Source: Desulfobacterales bacterium | GTDB taxonomy: Bacteria > Desulfobacterota > Desulfobacteria > Desulfobacterales > Desulfosalsimonadaceae | Direction: 5' to 3' | NCBI GenBank assembly: GCA_018399235.1 | Contig: JAGYOX010000016.1 | Location: forward strand, 1 to 36,800 | DNA: 36,800 bases | Part shown: positions 23,814 to 32,111 of the stretch, piece after piece | How positions within the stretch are numbered: the stretch's first letter is position 1 | How the letters are laid out: every line of letters starts with the position of its first letter | The notes under the pieces: generated by a model | What the model saw: only the letters and a program-made list of their open reading frames with translations | Told to the model about the DNA's origin: nothing | Databases searched by the model: none | Position numbers and translations under genes: made by a program

Positions 23814-24515
23814 ATGCCATCGCTCCGGTCATTTTTTACCAGTCGTTTCGGGCTTTTTCTGGTTTTCGCCGTCGTTTTTTCGGCGGGTATCGTCCTTTTA
23901 TGCCTGGATCCGCTGCTTAGATTCTATGATATCCTAATCGACCGTGAAGCCGTCAAATCATTAATTGAAACCTGGGGGGCAGCCGCCCCTCTAGGCTTTA
24001 TGCTGCTCCAGGTGCTTCAGGTAATCTTTGCGCCCGTGCCGGGGGAGGTCAGCGGTTTTGTCGGGGGCTATTTATTTGGCGCCGGCTGCGGGTTTATCTA
24101 CTCTACCATAGCGCTTACCCTCGGATCGGCCATCAATTTTTGGATCGGCCGCCTGGTGGGGTATCGGTTTGTTCGAAGATTAATTCCCGATCAACAGTTA
24201 CAGCGTATGGACATTTTTCTAACGCGTCAGGGGATTATTGTTGTTCTGGCCTTTTTCATATTCCCTGGATTCCCAAAGGATTATCTCAGTCTTTTTTTAG
24301 GCGGCACAGCCATGCCGTTCAGGCTGTTTATTATAATAGCGGGAGTCGGCCGGATGCCCGGCACTTTAATGCTGAGTTTGCAGGGTGGCCTATTGTATCA
24401 GCAGATGTATGCCCTTTATGCTTTGGTTTTGGGGGCTAGCCTGCTCATTTTGCTGTTCGCCGTATATTATAGAAAGGCAATATATGGGTGGGCAAGACGA
24501 TTTAATAAAAGATAG
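23814..24515 (+). CDS. TVP38/TMEM64-family inner-membrane protein (DedA-like)
   Basis: 233 residues with four to six hydrophobic segments. After an N-terminal membrane helix (FGLFLVFAVVFSAGIVLLC), the SNARE-associated (PF09335-type) core shows PVPGEVSGFVGGYLFG, the membrane-bound loop LTLGSAINFWIGRLVG, FPGFPKDYLSLFLG and GRMPGTLMLSLQG. Members of the wider DedA group are now thought to move lipids across membranes; the substrate of this one is unknown. ATG 23814 is ten bases after pgk, with only a weak GAG site, so it is expressed as the last gene of the gyrA-pgk run. An imperfect hairpin (ATAGTTAA/TTGACTAT) follows the stop codon. Confidence 0.92.
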   Translation: MPSLRSFFTSRFGLFLVFAVVFSAGIVLLCLDPLLRFYDILIDREAVKSLIETWGAAAPLGFMLLQVLQVIFAPVPGEVSGFVGGYLFGAGCGFIYSTIALTLGSAINFWIGRLVGYRFVRRLIPDQQLQRMDIFLTRQGIIVVLAFFIFPGFPKDYLSLFLGGTAMPFRLFIIIAGVGRMPGTLMLSLQGGLLYQQMYALYALVLGASLLILLFAVYYRKAIYGWARRFNKR

Positions 24516-24528
24516 TTAATTATTTCAG

Positions 24529-24555
24529 TTGACTATTATTTGAAAAGATGATAAT
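24529..24555 (+). promoter_or_regulatory. Possible promoter before the 353-aa unknown gene
   Basis: TTGACT (24529-24534) and GATAAT (24550-24555) are 15 bases apart, or TAATTT (24552-24557) at 17 bases. Either would give a start near 24563 and a leader of about 50 bases. The spacing is not ideal for the better -10 box. Confidence 0.3.
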
Positions 24556-24614
24556 TTTTTTTAAATAGGTTCTGGGATGAAAATATCAACCACCTACCGG
24601 AAACGGGGGAAGTA

Positions 24615-25676
24615 TTGTACTGGCGAGTCAGGGAGGAATTAAGTTTAGCCAATCGTTTACGGCGGTCATACTATAACCTTTTACGCGATGAGATGGATCA
24701 GTTTGTTTTAGAAATCGCACTGACTGAATCGTACAACAATTTTAAGTCGCGTGAGATTCCATACCCATTCGTCGAACGAAAAGAATTAAAACCCCGCGCA
24801 CGAATTCCCAAGGTCGAGTATGACTGCCAGAATTCATTTCTACTGATATTTCTAGAAGATTTCATACCTGCCAAGCATAAGAAGTACATCCGTTTTTTTG
24901 ATTCCAATCGATCGACAAAAACCAATTTGCTTCGTTCCAAAACCCTGTCATTAAAAAATGATTTCGATCGCACGCAGAAATTTCTGGAATCAATAAGTTT
25001 TTTTAATTTTTTAAAAGACCTGCTGCCTGTGGACTATGCGCTTCTCATCCAGCGAGATACATCTCAGCCAAGGGGAAAGTATCGCTATCAGCTTTCCCAT
25101 TTCCACGTACGCATTGACTGGCCCATTACTGAGGCGGCTGAGGATATGGCACGAACCCTGCGGTATATTTCCAAGGATATTTACGAGAAGGGGGAGAAAT
25201 ATGCCGAGGATATACAGAAAAAATTCTTTGAGTATTATGGATTGCCGGATATGGTGGGCGGCAGGCGGACTGCTGCAATTGTTGCCGCCCAGTTTTTGCG
25301 CCGGGTCCCATGCATTTCAACTGTTTATGTCTCCAGCAGTGAATCCCGGGCTTTGCTGCGCTATTCGGAGCGCGGTGTGACCAAGGTCGTGTTGATCAAG
25401 CTTTCCAATAAGGAAATGACCAGGGTGGCAGAGGCCAATGGGATGTCCCTCAGGAGATTCAAGGAAAACTACCTGATAGATAGTGAAGACAAGGAAGGGG
25501 TGTTTCTTTTTCAGGTCACCTATTCTTATACTTCACATGCGGTTCCACCGGAAAGCGGCAAGCTGAGGGAAATAAAGCCCGAGATGTTCTGGTTGACCGT
25601 GGGCTCACAACGGATTCTTCCCCGGCCATGGGTTTGGTTTTACCCGCCGGTGTACTACAATCTCATTTATTCCTGA
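24615..25676 (+). CDS. Hypothetical protein, 353 aa, uncertain start
   Basis: 353 residues from TTG 24615, which has GGGGGA close upstream. The frame is open back to 24555, and the residues there (WDENINHLPETGEV) also look like coding sequence, so the true start may be upstream at an unusual codon, or the 5' end is damaged. The protein is soluble, basic and rich in aromatic residues; it has no signal peptide. Phrases such as SYYNLLRDEMDQFVLEIALT and FVDYALL-like repeats of hydrophobic helices suggest a mostly helical first half, and the C-terminal part (IKPEMFWLTVGSQRILPRPW) is beta-rich. I do not recognise the family. It ends two bases before the converging acetyltransferase gene. Confidence 0.7.
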   Translation: MYWRVREELSLANRLRRSYYNLLRDEMDQFVLEIALTESYNNFKSREIPYPFVERKELKPRARIPKVEYDCQNSFLLIFLEDFIPAKHKKYIRFFDSNRSTKTNLLRSKTLSLKNDFDRTQKFLESISFFNFLKDLLPVDYALLIQRDTSQPRGKYRYQLSHFHVRIDWPITEAAEDMARTLRYISKDIYEKGEKYAEDIQKKFFEYYGLPDMVGGRRTAAIVAAQFLRRVPCISTVYVSSSESRALLRYSERGVTKVVLIKLSNKEMTRVAEANGMSLRRFKENYLIDSEDKEGVFLFQVTYSYTSHAVPPESGKLREIKPEMFWLTVGSQRILPRPWVWFYPPVYYNLIYS

Positions 25677-25678
25677 TT

Positions 25679-26137
25679 TCAAACCGGCTCTTTCAACATG
25701 GCAATCTCGTCACAATCCGGGAATTTAACGCAATGGATGCAGTCCGCCCATATTTTCAGCGGCAGCTCGGATCGGTCAATGACTGAAAAGCCGAATTTTT
25801 TAAAAAAATCAGGTTTATAGGTCAAAGTGAACAGTTTTTTGATTTTAAACTGCCGGGCTTCTGCAAAGGCGGTTTCAAGGAGCCGGGTGCCGATGCCCTG
25901 TCCCTGTTTGTCTTCAACGATTGCCAGGGATCGGATTTCTGCAAGATCTTCCCAACAAAATTGCAATGCGCAGCAGCCGCTTATCTTATTGGTCGCGGGA
26001 TCAACAAATACTGAGAAATCCCTGAGGTGATCATACAAAAGACTTAACGGCCGGGCAAGAAGCTCGCCTTTGTCGGCATGATGCTTGAGCATGGCATGGA
26101 TGGTTTTAATATCTTCTATGTTGGCCTTGCGGATCAT
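25679..26137 (-). CDS. argA: GNAT N-acetyltransferase, short ArgA type
   Basis: 152 residues. The GNAT acetyl-CoA site is EIRSLAIVEDKQGQGIGTRL, and the last strand is KKFGFSVIDRSELP. The opening MIRKANIEDIKTIHAMLKHH, the middle RPLSLLYDHLRDF and the C-terminal WADCIHCVKFPDCDE with three cysteines are characteristic of the short stand-alone N-acetylglutamate synthases of deltaproteobacteria. These start arginine synthesis by acetylating glutamate. The symbol rests on this resemblance, and another GNAT substrate is possible. The start at 26137 gives the family N-terminus; the longer frame (to 26206) does not, and no ribosome binding site is clear. It lies 106 bases downstream of the penicillin-binding protein gene, on the same strand. 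Confidence 0.88.
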   Translation of the reverse strand: MIRKANIEDIKTIHAMLKHHADKGELLARPLSLLYDHLRDFSVFVDPATNKISGCCALQFCWEDLAEIRSLAIVEDKQGQGIGTRLLETAFAEARQFKIKKLFTLTYKPDFFKKFGFSVIDRSELPLKIWADCIHCVKFPDCDEIAMLKEPV

Positions 26138-26243
26138 AACGGGGTTTTTATCTGTTCTTGTCGGGTGGATCAAGCATTTTATTATTATCCAAACCGAGGG
26201 TCTCAAATTTTTGTTTTTATATTTATTCCGTCCTTCAATCCGT

Positions 26244-28181
26244 TTAAAGTTTCTCCTTGCGGAAGATTGCGGTTATGCTGTTTGGCTGATATGAGGAAAA
26301 GATCTCACCGGTGTCGGGGTCCATATGCCGCTTAACCACGTTGTTCGGAATGCCAAAAAAACGGTAGGGCATATTTTTTAAAGCGTTTTCCATAAAATCT
26401 TTCCATATGGGCAGGGCTGCCCGGGCACCGGTTTCATATCGGCCCAGCGTTGTATAATCATCGCAGCCCACCCAGACGCCGGCGGCTAGCGTCGGTGAGA
26501 AGCCAACGAACAAGGCATCTTTATATTTGTTGGTGGTGCCGGTTTTTCCGCCGATGGGCCTGGTGATGCTTCGCGCCTTCTTTCCCGTGCCTTCATTAAT
26601 GACTCCCTGAAGCATATCGACCATGATGGCTGCTCCGGCCTCTGACATGACGATCTGCCTGTTTATTTTTGGCCGCCAGATGATTCTCCGGTTTTTATCC
26701 CGGATCTCGGTGATGGGTGTGGGCCGGATATATTCGCCGCTATTGGCAAATACGGCATAGGCAGAGGTCAGTTCGAGAAGTGTGATCTCAGAAGTTCCCA
26801 GTACCAAAGAAAGGTTGGGAGAGAGTTTTGATTCAAGCCCCAGAGAACGGGCAAAAGAAACCACGCTGGCGGTCCCCAGCTTTTCGATCAAGCGGACCGC
26901 CGGGATATTTTTTGAATGGGTTAATGCTTTGCGAAGCGTCATCTCTCCCTGATAGGTATTGGAAAAATTTTCCGGCTGCCACTGTATATCCGGGGCTGCC
27001 CCCTGGAAGGCGACAGGGATATCCAGCAGAAGCATGTTTTGTGAAAATCCCTGTTCAATAGCCAGTGCGTAGACAATCGGTTTAAAGGCGGATCCCGGCT
27101 GCCGTTTCGCCATGGTTGTTCGGTTATACGGACTTTTGTGATAGTCTTTGCCCCCGAGCATGGCAAGAATCCCGCCGGTGGAAACGTCAATTGCGATCAA
27201 CCCGGCTTGTGGATCCGGTTTTTCAATTCCATGGGTTTCCATCCGGCGGTTTAAATCAGCGATTCCTTTTTGCACTGCTTTTTTCGCCGACTGCTGCATC
27301 TTATAGCAAAGGGTCGTTTGAACCGTCAGTCCATCGGTGTATAACCGGGTCGCACCGATTTTGTCTTCCAGTATCTTTTTTACATAATCGACAAAATAAG
27401 GGGCTTTTGTGGAGTTCTCAAATTTTTCAGGCGGAATAAACGGTTTTTTCTTTGCCGTCTCATACTGTTCCCGACTTATTACCCCTACGTCCAGCATCTG
27501 ATGTAATACGACATTTCGCCTTTTTATCGCCAGCTCCGGGTTGACAAGCGGCGAGTATATGGACGGTGCCTTCGGCATGGCGGCGATCAGGGCACATTCA
27601 GAAATGTTCAGCCGGCTGACCGGTTTGCCGAAAAATTTTTGGGCGGCCGCCTCCACTCCATATGCCCCGCTGCCAAAATAAACCTGGTTTAAATACAGTT
27701 CAAGGATTTCATCTTTGGTGTAGCGGCGCTCCAGTTGAAGGGCCAGAAATGCTTCCTTAAGTTTTCGCTCAAGCGTTTTTTGCGGTGTTAAAAATAGGGT
27801 TTTGGTCAGCTGCTGGGTCAAGGTGCTGGCACCTTCCACAAACTCTCCGGCTATTATATCCCTTATAATGGCTCGAAGAATCCCTTTGAGGTCAACTCCG
27901 CTATGTTCGTAGAACTGGCGGTCTTCTGTTGCGATAAGGGCCTGTTGGAGTTTATCCGGAATTTTTGAAAGAGGAACCGGGTCCCTTTTTTTTTTATATA
28001 ATTCTGCTAAGAGGACATGATCCGCTGAATAAACCCGTGTTATGGCTGAAGGCGAAAAATCTTCGAGAGCTCGAATTTGTGGGAGGTCCCGAATCATGGC
28101 GAATATCGCACCCATGACGACGCCGCAGATGATGGCGGCGACCAGAAATATTACTCCGATCAAATAACTTCGTTTGGCCAT
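26244..28181 (-). CDS. mrcA: Penicillin-binding protein 1A (bifunctional transglycosylase/transpeptidase)
   Basis: 645 residues. It polymerises and cross-links peptidoglycan in the periplasm. One N-terminal membrane helix (YLIGVIFLVAAIICGVVMGA) anchors it. The glycosyltransferase-51 domain has the catalytic E86 (ATEDRQFYEHSGVD) and EGASTLTQQLTK. The transpeptidase domain has S364-x-x-K367 (PGSAFKP), S423-x-N (HSKNIP) and KTGTT. It is shorter than E. coli PBP1A (about 850) and seems to lack the extra OB-fold insert, as do many relatives in this group. The start codon has no strong ribosome binding site. It diverges from the tRNA gene, 66 bases away. Confidence 0.95.
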   Translation of the reverse strand: MAKRSYLIGVIFLVAAIICGVVMGAIFAMIRDLPQIRALEDFSPSAITRVYSADHVLLAELYKKKRDPVPLSKIPDKLQQALIATEDRQFYEHSGVDLKGILRAIIRDIIAGEFVEGASTLTQQLTKTLFLTPQKTLERKLKEAFLALQLERRYTKDEILELYLNQVYFGSGAYGVEAAAQKFFGKPVSRLNISECALIAAMPKAPSIYSPLVNPELAIKRRNVVLHQMLDVGVISREQYETAKKKPFIPPEKFENSTKAPYFVDYVKKILEDKIGATRLYTDGLTVQTTLCYKMQQSAKKAVQKGIADLNRRMETHGIEKPDPQAGLIAIDVSTGGILAMLGGKDYHKSPYNRTTMAKRQPGSAFKPIVYALAIEQGFSQNMLLLDIPVAFQGAAPDIQWQPENFSNTYQGEMTLRKALTHSKNIPAVRLIEKLGTASVVSFARSLGLESKLSPNLSLVLGTSEITLLELTSAYAVFANSGEYIRPTPITEIRDKNRRIIWRPKINRQIVMSEAGAAIMVDMLQGVINEGTGKKARSITRPIGGKTGTTNKYKDALFVGFSPTLAAGVWVGCDDYTTLGRYETGARAALPIWKDFMENALKNMPYRFFGIPNNVVKRHMDPDTGEIFSSYQPNSITAIFRKEKL

Positions 28182-28202
28182 ATGCTGTTTCAGTTTTTAT
28201 TC

Positions 28203-28231
28203 TTGACAAGTTTTCCTTGTAATATTATCAA
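28203..28231 (+). promoter_or_regulatory. Probable tRNA promoter
   Basis: A perfect TTGACA (28203-28208) lies 17 bases before TATCAA (28226-28231). A better -10 sequence, TATTAT (28223-28228), is only 14 bases away. Either would start transcription about ten bases before the tRNA. Confidence 0.5.
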
Positions 28232-28247
28232 AAATTGTTAATCAAAC

Positions 28248-28323
28248 AGGCGCGTAGCTCAGGTGGTAGAGCGCTACCCCGACACGGTAGAAGTCAGCAG
28301 TTCAAGTCTGCTCGCGCCTACCA
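28248..28323 (+). tRNA. tRNA-Val, anticodon GAC, with C at position 33
   Basis: A complete 76-base cloverleaf with encoded CCA. The acceptor stem is AGGCGCG/CGCGCCT with discriminator A, the D arm GCTC-AGGTGGTA-GAGC, the anticodon arm CTACC-CCGACAC-GGTAG and the T arm AGCAG-TTCAAGT-CTGCT. All stems pair perfectly. The anticodon (28281-28283) is GAC, reading GUC and GUU valine codons. Position 33 (28280) is C, where almost all tRNAs have U; position 32 is also C. A promoter lies upstream and a strong terminator 12 bases downstream, so it is a single-gene unit. Confidence 0.93.
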
Positions 28324-28334
28324 AAGAGATCAAG

Positions 28335-28372
28335 GGCTTGTGGGTATGGTCACCCATAAGCCTTTTTTTTTT
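28335..28372 (+). terminator. Rho-independent terminator of the tRNA gene
   Basis: GGCTTGTGGGT (28335-28345) pairs with ACCCATAAGCC (28352-28362) over 11 bp with one G-T pair, around a six-base loop. Ten T follow (28363-28372). Confidence 0.92.
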
Positions 28373-28543
28373 GTGTTATATGGCAGGGGAAGAGGCAGGT
28401 CAATGATTGAATGATAATTGTTTGCTTAACTTGCGTTGTTTGTGCATATTATAAAAACTTGAGACCTGATTCATTTGACTATATAAACATAGACGTTAGC
28501 AAGGGTTTTCTCTGTGGGCACCAAGCAAAGTCAGGGAGCCATC

Positions 28544-29255
28544 ATGGCCCAGAAGAGATGGAATTATTTTCTTTATCGATACATTACCTTATACCGGTCT
28601 GTTCATCGTCAAACTCATATCGTTTACCTACCGGGTTCGAGTTGTTGATTCGAATAATGAAAAACGGTTTATAGATAGGAAAAAAGGGCTTATCTATATT
28701 TCCTGGCATCAGCGCTTTTTCCCAGGCATTGCATTTTTCGCGCAACGCAAACCCATTGCCATTATGATCAGTCAAAGCCGGGATGGGGAATTTATTGCCC
28801 ATATTGTTAAAATTCTCGGATGGGAACCTGTAAGGGGTTCGTCTACCCGCGGAGGCCGGGAAGCTTTAACCAAACTCAATGAACTGGCCCTTAACGGGTA
28901 CCGTATTGGTCATATCGTTGACGGCCCTAAAGGCCCTGCAGGCATTATCAAACCCGGTCTTCTCAAAATTGCCCAGGCCACAGGCCTGCCCATTGTCCCA
29001 ACAATAACTTCCGCACAAAAAAGATGGACCGTGAACAGTTGGGACCAATTTATGATACCCAAAATTTTTTCTCGGGTAATCATTCGGTTTGGGAAACCCA
29101 TCTATGTGCCCTCTGATATAGAGGCGTCAAAATTTGAAAAAAAAAGAAAACACATAGAAAACGAACTAAGTCGTCTCTATGAGGAAACGGACCGATTTTG
29201 GGATGATCCGAAAATGATCAAAAAAATTTTTAAAACCCGCCGGAAAAATCAATAA
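28544..29255 (+). CDS. Lysophospholipid acyltransferase-like protein (DUF374), apparent frameshift near its N-terminus
   Basis: From SWHQRFFPG onwards the protein matches the DUF374 branch of the LPLAT superfamily: IAIMISQSRDGEFIA, GWEPVRGSSTRGGREAL, HIVDGPKGPAGIIKPG and RVIIRFGKPIYVP. These are thought to acylate lysophospholipids or lipid A-like acceptors at the inner membrane. The first ATG in this frame is 28764, which would cut off the conserved WHQRFF region. ATG 28544 has a strong AGGGAG site and begins a family-like MAQKRWNYFLYRYITLY in another frame; a one-base insertion or two-base deletion near 28571-28593 would join the two into a normal ~237-codon gene. It is either newly broken or a sequencing error. 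Confidence 0.75.
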
Positions 29256-29550
29256 TGGAACGATTCATGAAAACTGCAGAGCCGGTCACAAGAGAATGGA
29301 AGGCCGGATCAGTTGCATGAAATGTCCTCCTAAATCCAAATAATTGCTTGACGTTCCAGTTTGTGAATGCGTTGATTTCTATAATTGCCATCAAGGGATT
29401 CATGTGTTAGTAATCCAATAAGCTATAATTTATAAAGATAGTGGAGGGGCAGGCCGTTTTTCCCTTATGCTTAAAAAGTTGATAGGATAAGCTTTTTGAG
29501 TAAAGAATTTTATAAAGATAAGTTAAGCAGTTGGTCCATGATGGTTTAAA
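29256..29550. other. Intergenic stretch before the HD-GYP gene
   Basis: About 295 bases with no frame of note. A short phrase, TTTATAAAGATA, occurs twice about 80 bases apart (near 29429 and 29509), the second copy shortly before the HD-GYP gene; it may hold a -10 box or a regulator half-site. No terminator with a T-run follows the acyltransferase gene. No second riboswitch of the GEMM type is seen. Confidence 0.4.
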
Positions 29551-30606
29551 ATGAAACCATTTGCATTCCTGACCAGGAAGAGGAATGTTTCTTTAGATTG
29601 CCTTCATACTCTGATGGAATCGGCGATTGATGGCATTATCACTATGGATTGCAAAGGCCGGATTATCGCATTTAATCCTGCTGCTGAAAAAATATTCGGC
29701 TACAGTTGTGACGAAGTCATTGGCCACACGGTTGCTGAAAAACTCATTCCCAGATCACTACGAAAAGCCCACGAAAAAGGTCTTGATCATTTTCTTGCTA
29801 CCGGCAAAAAAGTGATTATTGGTCAGCGGGTGGAGGTAACCGCGAAACGGGCGGACCAGTCTCTTTTTACCGCTGAATTAGAAGTAATTGCAGACAATTC
29901 TAAAACTACCCCCCTATTTTTCGCCTATCTTCGGGATATTTCAGGACAAAAGCACGCTGCCAGGGAAAGCCAGCAACGCACAATAGAAATCAAGAAAGCG
30001 CTCATGCAGACTATTCTCGCTATATCACGGATTGTCGAGATTCGGGATCCTTATACGGCTGATCACCAAAGACGAGTCGCTCATCTGGCAGCCACCATAG
30101 CCGAGTCATTAAAATTCTCAGAAGAGCGTATCGACGGTGTTTTTTTGGGGGCTCTTATTCATGATATTGGAAAAATCGCCGTGCCGACCGAAATTCTGGC
30201 CCGCCCCGGAATACTTCTGGATGAAGATATAAGGTATCTTCAAATCCATTGCCAAAAGGGCTATGAGATTTTGGAGCCTGTTAATTTCCCTTGGCCCCTT
30301 GCCGAAATTGCGCTTCAGCATCATGAGCACGTTGATGGATCAGGTTATCCTCAAGGGTTGCGAAAAGGGGAAATTCTACTTGAGTCCCGTATTGTAGGTG
30401 TTGCCGATGTGGTTGAGTCTTTGACGGCCCATCGTCCTTATCGCCCGGCATACTCTTTGGAGGAAGCACTTGAATTGATAAGCAAAAGGGCTGGAAAATG
30501 GTATGACAGGCAGGTCGTGACAATCTGCAAAGAGCTTTTTAAAAGTGGATACAGTATTGATACAATTGATATGGATGAATTGACCTGGAGGTCGTCACTT
30601 GAATGA
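29551..30606 (+). CDS. PAS-domain HD-GYP phosphodiesterase
   Basis: 351 residues. A PAS sensor domain (about 15-130: SAIDGIITMDCKGRIIAFNP; FGYSCDEVIGHTV) is followed by a helical linker and an HD-GYP domain. The metal and catalytic residues are intact: H172, H204-D205 (IHDIGKIAVP), H257-H258, GSGYP (263-267) and D286. Such enzymes cut c-di-GMP to pGpG and GMP, and some cut 3',3'-cGAMP. There is no membrane helix or signal peptide, so it is cytoplasmic; the PAS signal (gas, redox or small molecule) cannot be told. The start has a weak ribosome binding site. It is the only cyclic-dinucleotide enzyme in the window and could lower the ligand of the riboswitch at 1884. Confidence 0.92.
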   Translation: MKPFAFLTRKRNVSLDCLHTLMESAIDGIITMDCKGRIIAFNPAAEKIFGYSCDEVIGHTVAEKLIPRSLRKAHEKGLDHFLATGKKVIIGQRVEVTAKRADQSLFTAELEVIADNSKTTPLFFAYLRDISGQKHAARESQQRTIEIKKALMQTILAISRIVEIRDPYTADHQRRVAHLAATIAESLKFSEERIDGVFLGALIHDIGKIAVPTEILARPGILLDEDIRYLQIHCQKGYEILEPVNFPWPLAEIALQHHEHVDGSGYPQGLRKGEILLESRIVGVADVVESLTAHRPYRPAYSLEEALELISKRAGKWYDRQVVTICKELFKSGYSIDTIDMDELTWRSSLE

Positions 30607-30630
30607 TGACCGTCTATATTACTATCTGTA

Positions 30631-31845
30631 TTAGTAACCAAAACTTTTCATATATTCTTCGAATTTTTCAATTATCTGATTTTCCCGGATGCCGAAATCA
30701 TCGGCACAGTATTTGTGTTTTCCATGCTTGTGCTGGGGATTCTTGCTGACAAATGCTTTCATGTTTGCTTCCGTTTTTTCTGTCAGATTAATCTTATGGG
30801 CCTTATATAATTTTTTGACAGTTTCAATCGGATCATTCAGCAGTTCTTCATACCAGATATCATAAACCTCCACACCATGATATTTTCGGGCAAACAGATT
30901 TCTTTGGGTCGCATGGTGGAGTAAATGGATGTTTGATTCTGCTGTTTTTTTTACATCAAGCCGTTTTGAAGTATTGCAATGGGCCCAATAGATAAGAGAA
31001 TTGGTGCTGTTGCAAACCGCCATCGGGTGCCGATGGGTATGAACAAGAATGGCATCTGGCATGATGTGTCTGAGTTCGGTCAGGGATCCGTTATGCGCGG
31101 GTGATTTTAGAAGCAGCCTTTTGCCCGGTGTTTGTGACTGGAATATTTTTAAAAATTGCAGGTATTCTTCATAGCTTTTTAACCGGTCATTATTAAGACA
31201 CCATTCCAAATATGAATAAACAGGTGCCATTGCCCAGAAGGCCCCACTTTTAAATGTTGCGGCAAGCAGCCATATGCATTCTTCATAGACATTGTTCCGG
31301 ATAACATGAATATGATCCATGTTTATGGAGACAAGCCGATATATAATGTATTCGATCTTTGAAATTTTCCTTCGATGGTCTTCTCCGCCTTTTTGGGGGA
31401 TGGGATGCGTCAATTCCCATAGGAAGAGACCGCGGTTGGAAACATCCTCGGCCAGCAGCCGGTGCAAAAATGTGGTGCCGGACCGAGGCAGGCCGATAAT
31501 AATAATCGGCCTGTTAAGGGGCGTTGATAAAATTTCCGGGTGGTTATTTATTAGGTCGACAAATTTCAGACGATTTTCCAGGTTGCGTTCAATAGCGGTT
31601 TTTAAAAGAATTTTGCCAAGAAATGTTAAGTTTGTATCCTGATTGATGGATTCCAATAAAAGATTTAACCCTTCCTTGAAGTAGGGATTGCCAAAATCCT
31701 TAAGCGATAAGCGATTGGCAACATTTTGCATCAATTCATCTGTAGAGCGGTGAAGAATGGGATCTGTTTTTTCTGACAGCAGATGTTCGCCAGCATAATT
31801 AATAAAGCGGCCAAGTTGTGGGAGCGGTTGGTAGTCTGGAAGCAT
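30631..31845 (-). CDS. Sulfotransferase family protein
   Basis: 404 residues. The PAPS-binding loop LPRSGTTFLHRLL (119-131) and the 3'-phosphate site THRHPMAVCNSTNSL are both typical of the Sulfotransfer_3 group. LLLKSPAHNGSLTEL lies between them, and VYDIWYEELLNDP follows. Such enzymes move sulfate from PAPS to a hydroxyl or amino group of a small molecule, lipid or glycan; the acceptor is unknown. No signal peptide or membrane helix is seen, so it works in the cytoplasm. No ribosome binding site is obvious. It diverges from the large VCBS lipoprotein gene across 266 bases, and its end faces that of the HD-GYP gene. Confidence 0.92.
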   Translation of the reverse strand: MLPDYQPLPQLGRFINYAGEHLLSEKTDPILHRSTDELMQNVANRLSLKDFGNPYFKEGLNLLLESINQDTNLTFLGKILLKTAIERNLENRLKFVDLINNHPEILSTPLNRPIIIIGLPRSGTTFLHRLLAEDVSNRGLFLWELTHPIPQKGGEDHRRKISKIEYIIYRLVSINMDHIHVIRNNVYEECIWLLAATFKSGAFWAMAPVYSYLEWCLNNDRLKSYEEYLQFLKIFQSQTPGKRLLLKSPAHNGSLTELRHIMPDAILVHTHRHPMAVCNSTNSLIYWAHCNTSKRLDVKKTAESNIHLLHHATQRNLFARKYHGVEVYDIWYEELLNDPIETVKKLYKAHKINLTEKTEANMKAFVSKNPQHKHGKHKYCADDFGIRENQIIEKFEEYMKSFGY

Positions 31846-31904
31846 AGCAAAATTCTAAATCTATTTATAGCGTATTATTTTTTTTCAATAAAAAATATGA
31901 TCGT

Positions 31905-31933
31905 TTGAGTCAATAAGGCTTTTGTGTGATACT
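31905..31933 (+). promoter_or_regulatory. Possible promoter of the VCBS lipoprotein gene
   Basis: TTGAGT (31905-31910) and an extended -10 box TGT-GATACT (31925-31933) are 17 bases apart. The nonamer TTGAGTCAA (31905-31913) also gives a TTGACT -35 box on the reverse strand for the sulfotransferase gene, with a poor -10 box (TATTGA). The same nonamer is shared by the divergent TetR and cobO promoters at 10020. Apart from this, 31846-32111 shows nothing. Confidence 0.3.
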
Positions 31934-32111
31934 ATTTGAATGTTATCGGCTTTGAGATTCAGTAATGCCGAATACAAGCCATTGAGGGGGATCAAGAATA
32001 TTTGGGCTATTTTGAAAACGATTGGAGATTCTGATACGGAGGATTTACAAAATTAGCCGGATTGAGATCTATCCAAACGTTTGTCTTCATCACCTATAGG
32101 AAATACGTAGG

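Noticed and set aside
28411-28674. 87-codon forward frame between the tRNA terminator and the acyltransferase
   Set aside because: It overlaps the better supported start of the acyltransferase in another frame and its residues do not resemble a protein family.
29429-29521. Repeated TTTATAAAGATA phrase as an iteron or operator
   Set aside because: Only two copies, AT-rich and not symmetrical; noted in the intergenic entry only.
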